Shown piece after piece: positions 59,491 to 64,000 of a DNA stretch of 64,000 bases (position 1 is its first letter; each line of letters starts with the position of its first letter). The translations under genes were made by a program, and so were the position numbers. A model generated the notes under the pieces. The model was given only the letters and a program-made list of their open reading frames with translations. It was not told the origin of the DNA and did no database searches. The stretch covers positions 806,001 to 870,000 of the forward strand of contig NZ_JAPEOB010000003.1 of NCBI RefSeq assembly GCF_026341775.1. Reading direction: 5' to 3'. Origin of the DNA: Streptomyces sp. NBC_00654 (GTDB taxonomy: Bacteria; Actinomycetota; Actinomycetes; Streptomycetales; Streptomycetaceae).

Positions 59491-59754
59491 ACCAGAACCC
59501 GATCGACGTCGGCTGCGTATGCGGACCGCCGACGGCACCCCGAGCGGCTTCACCCTCCGCCCGGCCCGCACCATGTTGTGAGACTGCTTCGGTCATGTCG
59601 TCATGGCCGGGCGGTGGGCGTTCCGGTAATCGCGGGCGTCACAGGGGCAGCATCTGCCACTCGGTCATCGAAGCTCATCCCGAGCAGGCCGACAAGCCGC
59701 TTCCGTGATCGTGGGAGAGGCGCGAGGAGGCGGACGCCGCGCCCGGGACAGCCG

Positions 59755-62661
59755 TCAAGGGCCGTCCGCCGCGTGCACCGCGTCCGCCTCCAGCCCCTCA
59801 GCCAGCACCTCCGCCAGGTGTCTGGCCCGGCGTCCCGCGAGCTGGTCCAGCTGGGTTCGGCAGGAGAATCCGTCGGCCAGGAGTTCCGTACCGGGCTCCG
59901 CCGCCCGTACGGAGGGCAGGAGCTGTTCCTCCGCACAGGCCACCGACACCTCCCAGTGCCCCTTCTCGAAGCCGAAGTTCCCGGCGAGGCCGCAGCAGCC
60001 GCCGCTCAGTTCGCCGGTCAGGCCCATCCGTTCACGGAGTCTGCGCTCGGCGCCGTCGCCCAGCACCGCGTGCTGGTGACAGTGCGTCTGGCCCGCGACC
60101 GGGCGTTCGACGCGGGGCGGGGTCCAGTCGGGGGCGTACTCCTCCAGATACTGGGCCAGGGTGCGGACGGACGCGGCGAGTCCGGCGGCTCGCGGGTCGT
60201 CGGGGAGCAGTTCCGGCAGGTCGGTACGGAGGGTTGCCGCGCAGCTCGGTTCGAGGACGACGAGCGGGGCGCCGGGAAGGCGGTCCAGCCGGTCCAGGGT
60301 GCGGCGCATCACCGTACGCGCCCTGTCCAGGCGGCCCGTCGATACATACGTGAGGCCGCAGCACACGCCCTCGCCGGGGACGCGCACCGTACGGCCCGCC
60401 GCCTCCAGGACCCGTACCGCCGCCCGCCCCGCCTCCGGCGAGAGGTGGTCGGTGAAGGTGTCCGGCCAGAGGGTCACCACCTCGTCGGCCCGGAGGTTCC
60501 GCGTCCTCTTCTCCACGCGTCCGCGCGCCCACCGGCGGAACGTCTCCGTCGCCAGCACCGGAAGCCTCCGTTCGGGCGCGATGCCCGCCAGCCGTTTGGC
60601 GAGGGCGGCGAGCGGGCGGACCCGGGCCAGGGCGTTCAGCGGGCGGGCGAACGGGGCGGCGAGCCGCAGCCACCGCGGCAGCCCGCCCATCGCGTAGTGG
60701 GCGGCGGGCCGCAGCCGCCCCTGGTAGTGGTGGTGCAGGAACTCCGCCTTGTACGTGGCCATGTCCACGCCCACCGGGCAGTCGCTGCGGCAGCCCTTGC
60801 AGGACAGACAGAGGTCGAGGGCGTCCCGTACCTCCGTCGACCGCCAGCCGTCCGTGATGACCTCGCCCGCCAGCATCTCGTGCAGCAGCCGGGCCCGGCC
60901 ACGTGTCGAGTGGGCCTCCTCGCCGGTCGCCCGGAAGGACGGACACATGACGTCCGGGCCCGCCGCCCCGGCCGTACGGCACTTGGCGACGCCCACGCAG
61001 CGGCGGACCGCGCCCGAGAAGTCGCCGCCGTCCTGCGGGTAGCCGAAGGCCACGTCCACCGGGCCCTTGGGCAGCACGGCGAACCGGAGGTTGGAGTCGA
61101 GGCGGTCCGGGCGGGCGAGCATCCCGGGGTTCAGCCCGCCGTCCGGGTCCCACAGGTCCTTGAACCGGTGGAAGACGCCGACGAGTTCGTCCCCGTACAT
61201 CCGGGGCAGCAGTTCGGCGCGCGCCTGGCCGTCGCCGTGCTCGCCGCTGAGGGAGCCGCCGTGCGCGACGACGAGGCCGGCCTGCTCCTCGGAGAACCGG
61301 CGGAAGCGCGCGACACCCTCGGGGCTCAGCAGGTCGAAGTCGATGCGGACGTGGATGCAGCCGTCGCCGAAGTGGCCGTACGGGGTGCCGCGCAGCCCGT
61401 GTTCGGTGAGCAGGGCGCGGAAGTCGCGGAGGTACGGGCCGAGCCGGGCGGGCGGAACCGCGCAGTCCTCCCAGCCGGGCCAGGCCTCGCTGCCGTCGGG
61501 CATCCGGGTCGCGGTACCGGAGGCGTCCTCACGGATGCGCCACAGGGCGCGCTGTCCGGCCGGGTCGGTGACCACCGCGCCGTCGAGCGCGTCGGCCGCG
61601 CGCAGGACGCGTTCGGCACGGCCGCGCGCCTCGGCCGGGGTGGCCCCGCCCGTCTCCACGAAGAGCCAGGCCCCGCCGCGCGGCAGCCCCGCCGGTTCGC
61701 GTACGAGGTCGGCGGCCATGCCCTCGACGGTGAGCGGGCCGTACGGGAGGAGCCCGGCGGCGGCCTCGGCGGCGGCGGACTCGTCGGCGTATCCGAGTAC
61801 GGCGAGCGCGCGTGAGCGCGGGGCCTCGACCAGGCGGACGGTCGCCTCCGTGACGACGGCCAGGGTGCCCTCGCTGCCGCAGAAGGCGCGGGCCGGGTCG
61901 GGGCCGCCCGGGTGTTCGGGGAGCAGGGCGTCGAGGGCGTAACCGGAGATACGGCGCGGGAGGTCGGGGTAGCCGGTGCGCAGCAGGGCCAGGTGTCCGC
62001 CGACGAGTTCCCGCACCCCTGCCGGGCCGCCGCCGTCGCCGGAGGCCCGCTCACGGTCCAGCCGCAGGGTGGCGCCGCCGTAGCGGACGACGGAGAGCGC
62101 GTGGACGTTGTCGGCGGTGGTGCCCCAGGCGACCGAGTGCGAGCCGCAGGAGTTGTTGCCGATCATGCCGCCGAGGGTGCAGCGGCTGTGCGTGGAGGGG
62201 TCGGGGCCGAAGGTCAGCCCGTGCGGCGCGGCGGCGGCGCGCAGGTCGTCCAGGACCACGCCGGGCTGGACGACGGCGGTACGGGAGCCGGCGTCCACCG
62301 CCACGATCGAGCGCAGATGGCGGGTCAGGTCCAGCACGATGCCGGTACCGGTGGCCTGACCGGCGATGGAGGTGCCGCCGCCGCGCGGCACCACCGCGAC
62401 TCCGTACTCGCGGCAGACGGCGAGTGCGGCGGCGACGTCGTCCGCGTCGCGCGGGGCGACGACGCCGAGGGGCACCCGGCGGTAGTTGGAGGCGTCCATC
62501 GTCGTCAGGGCCCGCGCGGTGGTGTCGAAGCGGACCTCTCCGCGCACGGCGGCCCCGAGGGCGTGCTCCAGGTCCGGACCAAGCCCCCCGCTCCGGTCTG
62601 CACCAAGTCCGTGTCCGGGGTCGTCCGTCTGTCCGGAAATCCCCTCGCGCTCTTCGGCCAT
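59755..62661 (-). CDS. FAD-linked oxidase fused to Fe-S/CCG domain (D-lactate dehydrogenase-like)
   Basis: A 968-residue soluble or membrane-associated oxidoreductase. The N-terminal FAD-binding type 4 domain (about residues 45-240) contains VVPRGGGTSIAGQATGTGIV and GGMIGNNSCGSHSVAWG. An FAD-oxidase C-terminal domain follows (HGGSLSGEHGDGQARAELLP). A 4Fe-4S segment has CLSCKGCRSDCPVG, then two CCG repeats (GEGVCCGLTYVST and SGGCCGLAGNFG). This fused layout is that of quinone-linked D-lactate/glycolate or D-2-hydroxyglutarate dehydrogenases; the substrate is not resolvable. Start ATG at 62661. Monocistronic. Confidence 0.92.
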   Translation of the reverse strand: MAEEREGISGQTDDPGHGLGADRSGGLGPDLEHALGAAVRGEVRFDTTARALTTMDASNYRRVPLGVVAPRDADDVAAALAVCREYGVAVVPRGGGTSIAGQATGTGIVLDLTRHLRSIVAVDAGSRTAVVQPGVVLDDLRAAAAPHGLTFGPDPSTHSRCTLGGMIGNNSCGSHSVAWGTTADNVHALSVVRYGGATLRLDRERASGDGGGPAGVRELVGGHLALLRTGYPDLPRRISGYALDALLPEHPGGPDPARAFCGSEGTLAVVTEATVRLVEAPRSRALAVLGYADESAAAEAAAGLLPYGPLTVEGMAADLVREPAGLPRGGAWLFVETGGATPAEARGRAERVLRAADALDGAVVTDPAGQRALWRIREDASGTATRMPDGSEAWPGWEDCAVPPARLGPYLRDFRALLTEHGLRGTPYGHFGDGCIHVRIDFDLLSPEGVARFRRFSEEQAGLVVAHGGSLSGEHGDGQARAELLPRMYGDELVGVFHRFKDLWDPDGGLNPGMLARPDRLDSNLRFAVLPKGPVDVAFGYPQDGGDFSGAVRRCVGVAKCRTAGAAGPDVMCPSFRATGEEAHSTRGRARLLHEMLAGEVITDGWRSTEVRDALDLCLSCKGCRSDCPVGVDMATYKAEFLHHHYQGRLRPAAHYAMGGLPRWLRLAAPFARPLNALARVRPLAALAKRLAGIAPERRLPVLATETFRRWARGRVEKRTRNLRADEVVTLWPDTFTDHLSPEAGRAAVRVLEAAGRTVRVPGEGVCCGLTYVSTGRLDRARTVMRRTLDRLDRLPGAPLVVLEPSCAATLRTDLPELLPDDPRAAGLAASVRTLAQYLEEYAPDWTPPRVERPVAGQTHCHQHAVLGDGAERRLRERMGLTGELSGGCCGLAGNFGFEKGHWEVSVACAEEQLLPSVRAAEPGTELLADGFSCRTQLDQLAGRRARHLAEVLAEGLEADAVHAADGP

Positions 62662-62887
62662 GCGCTCAGGATGCCCTTCGACGGGGTGAACTCTTGGGAT
62701 AGGACCGGACGCAAAGGCACATTCGGAACAAAAAAGCCCACAGGAACTTCCCAAATCAATCGTCAATTCTCTTATAGTGACCAAGACTTGAGCAGGAATT
62801 ATCAGCTCCAGTTGTCACGTTCATCCATTCTCGTGACGGACTGTCCCAATCTGACCTGTCCCGCACCGTCCGCCCCAAGGACTCCGA
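62662..62887. other. divergent promoter region
   Basis: Between the FAD oxidoreductase and the sensor kinase. The part from 62700 to 62820 is AT-richer than its surroundings (AATTCTCTTATAGTGACC near 62765) and may contain the promoters. No gene. Confidence 0.45.
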
Positions 62888-64000
62888 TTGCGCCCCTCAT
62901 TCCGGCCGACCGCACTCGCCTTGCTGATCTCGGCAATCGTCACCGGCTCACTGACCGTGTGGGCGGTCGCCGTCGCCCCTGATGCGGTGAGGACCCCGCT
63001 GGCCTGGGGAGCGGGCGCCGCCGCCGTGCTGCTGAGCGTCGCCCTGGCCGTCACCGTCCACACCCTGGGCACGGCACGCGCCCTGCGCGCCCAGCGGACC
63101 GCCGAGTCCCAGCGGTTCACCGCCGAAACCTCGCGCATGGTCTCCGCCTCGGCGGCGGACGCCCAGCGCTTCACCGCCGAGACCGCCAGGATCAAGGCGG
63201 CGGCCTCCGCCGAGAACGCCCGGATCACCGCCGAGGCACGGGCCGAGATGTCCCGCCTCAGCAACGAGGCCGCCTCGGAGCAGGCCCGCCTCACCGCCGA
63301 GACCCAGCGGCTCACGGCTCGTGCCAGCCGCAGCGAGACCGAGCGCTCCGCCGCCGTCGCCGCCTGCGCCAACGCCGCCGGACGCATGCAGGCCCTGGCC
63401 ACCAGCATGCTGGCCGACCTGCGGGAGATGGAGCACCGGCACACCTCCGAGGACGTGCTCGGGGATCTGCTCCACCTGGACCACCGCACCGCCCAGGCGG
63501 GCCGGCTCGCCGACTCCATCGCCGTACTGACCGGTGCCCGCTCCGGGCGCCGCTGGGCGAAGCCGATCGTGATGGAGTCGATCCTGCGCGGCGCGATGGG
63601 GCGGATCGGCAGCTACCAGCGGGTGCGGCTGCACTCGACGAGCGATGTCGCGATCGCCGGGCACGCCGCCGAGGGCGTCATGCACGCCCTGGCCGAGCTG
63701 CTCGACAACGCCGCCAACTTCTCGCCGCCCACCGCAGAGGTCCACGTGTACGTCGAGGAGGTCCCGGCGGGCATCGTCATCACCGTCGAGGACAGCGGCC
63801 TCGTCATGAGCGATGTCCAGCTGCGCCGCGCCGAACGCGCCGTGGCCGCCGAGAACCACGACCTGACCGGTCTGTCCGGCACCCGGCTCGGCCTCGCCGT
63901 CGTCGGCCGGCTGGCCCGCAAGCACGGCCTCACCGTCTCCTTCCGGCCGTCCGCCCGGGGCGGCACCGGCGCGCTGATGATGCTGCCGCAGGACCTCATC
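62888..64000 (+). CDS. CvnA-like sensor histidine kinase (truncated by window edge)
   Basis: A membrane kinase, 371 residues visible, reading past the right edge. The TTG start at 62888 has AAGGA 6 nt upstream. Two helices (ALLISAIVTGSLTVWAVAVA and GAGAAAVLLSVALAVTVHTL, residues 11-60) are followed by a long heptad coiled coil (about 65-155) built on AET/AEN-R repeats. A dimerisation region with the likely phospho-His (HLDHRTAQAGRL, H199) precedes the GHKL ATPase with N box AELLDNAANFS (N274). The kinase resembles CvnA of conservons; a roadblock (CvnB) gene is expected just outside the window. Confidence 0.85.
   Translation, partial: MRPSFRPTALALLISAIVTGSLTVWAVAVAPDAVRTPLAWGAGAAAVLLSVALAVTVHTLGTARALRAQRTAESQRFTAETSRMVSASAADAQRFTAETARIKAAASAENARITAEARAEMSRLSNEAASEQARLTAETQRLTARASRSETERSAAVAACANAAGRMQALATSMLADLREMEHRHTSEDVLGDLLHLDHRTAQAGRLADSIAVLTGARSGRRWAKPIVMESILRGAMGRIGSYQRVRLHSTSDVAIAGHAAEGVMHALAELLDNAANFSPPTAEVHVYVEEVPAGIVITVEDSGLVMSDVQLRRAERAVAAENHDLTGLSGTRLGLAVVGRLARKHGLTVSFRPSARGGTGALMMLPQDLI

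Noticed and set aside
1..64000. CRISPR arrays, rRNA, tRNA, insertion sequences, phage integrase or att repeats
   Set aside because: None recognised on reading either strand. tRNA genes are hard to exclude by eye, so this is a statement of not seen rather than proven absent.

Overview
The window is high-GC actinobacterial chromosome, almost certainly Streptomyces. GTG and TTG starts are frequent and ATGA/GTGA overlaps couple many genes. The gene set includes a DmdR1-type iron regulator, mycothiol/DinB-fold proteins, helix-turn-helix regulators with TPR-like tails, small HATPase proteins and a CvnA-like sensor kinase. From memory only, much of the order resembles the S. coelicolor SCO4380-SCO4410 neighbourhood (purU, dmdR1, pdxH, citA, cinnamate:CoA ligase). 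There are about 56 protein genes and no rRNA, tRNA, CRISPR array or intact insertion sequence that I could recognise.

Layout. 1-3.9 kb: an acyl-CoA dehydrogenase (cut by the left edge), an amidohydrolase and a divergent CoA ligase share a control region with two 19-bp operator-like palindromes. 3.9-7.8 kb: a small acidic protein, an EF-hand protein, a STAS anti-sigma-factor antagonist, and an ECF-like sigma factor overlapping a zinc anti-sigma protein. 7.8-17.5 kb: an accessory island with a TPR regulator and TrmO on one strand, and on the other a small coupled ORF, a HATPase, a hypothetical protein, a 2-oxoglutarate oxygenase, a nucleotide-sugar dehydrogenase, an unknown protein and a GT4 glycosyltransferase (with a GT2 opposite). 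17.5-28.3 kb: purU, a lipoprotein, a Pro/Gln-rich membrane protein, a second TPR regulator, a prim-pol protein, an ABC exporter pair and an alpha/beta hydrolase lacking its nucleophile. 28.3-34.8 kb: dmdR1, a SIS-domain protein with a DasR-like site in its promoter, a PAS protein, a candidate structured small RNA, pdxH and citrate synthase. 34.8-38 kb: a secreted protein with membrane proteins and an ABC ATPase. 38.2-48.9 kb: a catabolic locus resembling the Pseudomonas atu (acyclic terpene) set plus a TetR regulator. 49-52.6 kb: single housekeeping or unknown genes. 52.7-56.7 kb: a GNAT remnant, a third TPR regulator and a divergent HATPase operon. 56.8-64 kb: EamA/LysR, an NTF2-like protein, a fused FAD/Fe-S oxidoreductase and the start of a sensor kinase.

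Themes. A DNA-binding TPR regulator next to a small HATPase protein occurs twice (8.7-11 kb and 53.2-55.2 kb), each time with a tiny translationally coupled ORF. In the first copy a 15-bp direct repeat lies in front of both transcription units. The most novel-looking single object is the stand-alone transcript at about 32.45-32.65 kb: it has its own promoter, a 12-codon ORF and a three-way-junction RNA ending in a terminator, with no gene downstream on its strand.
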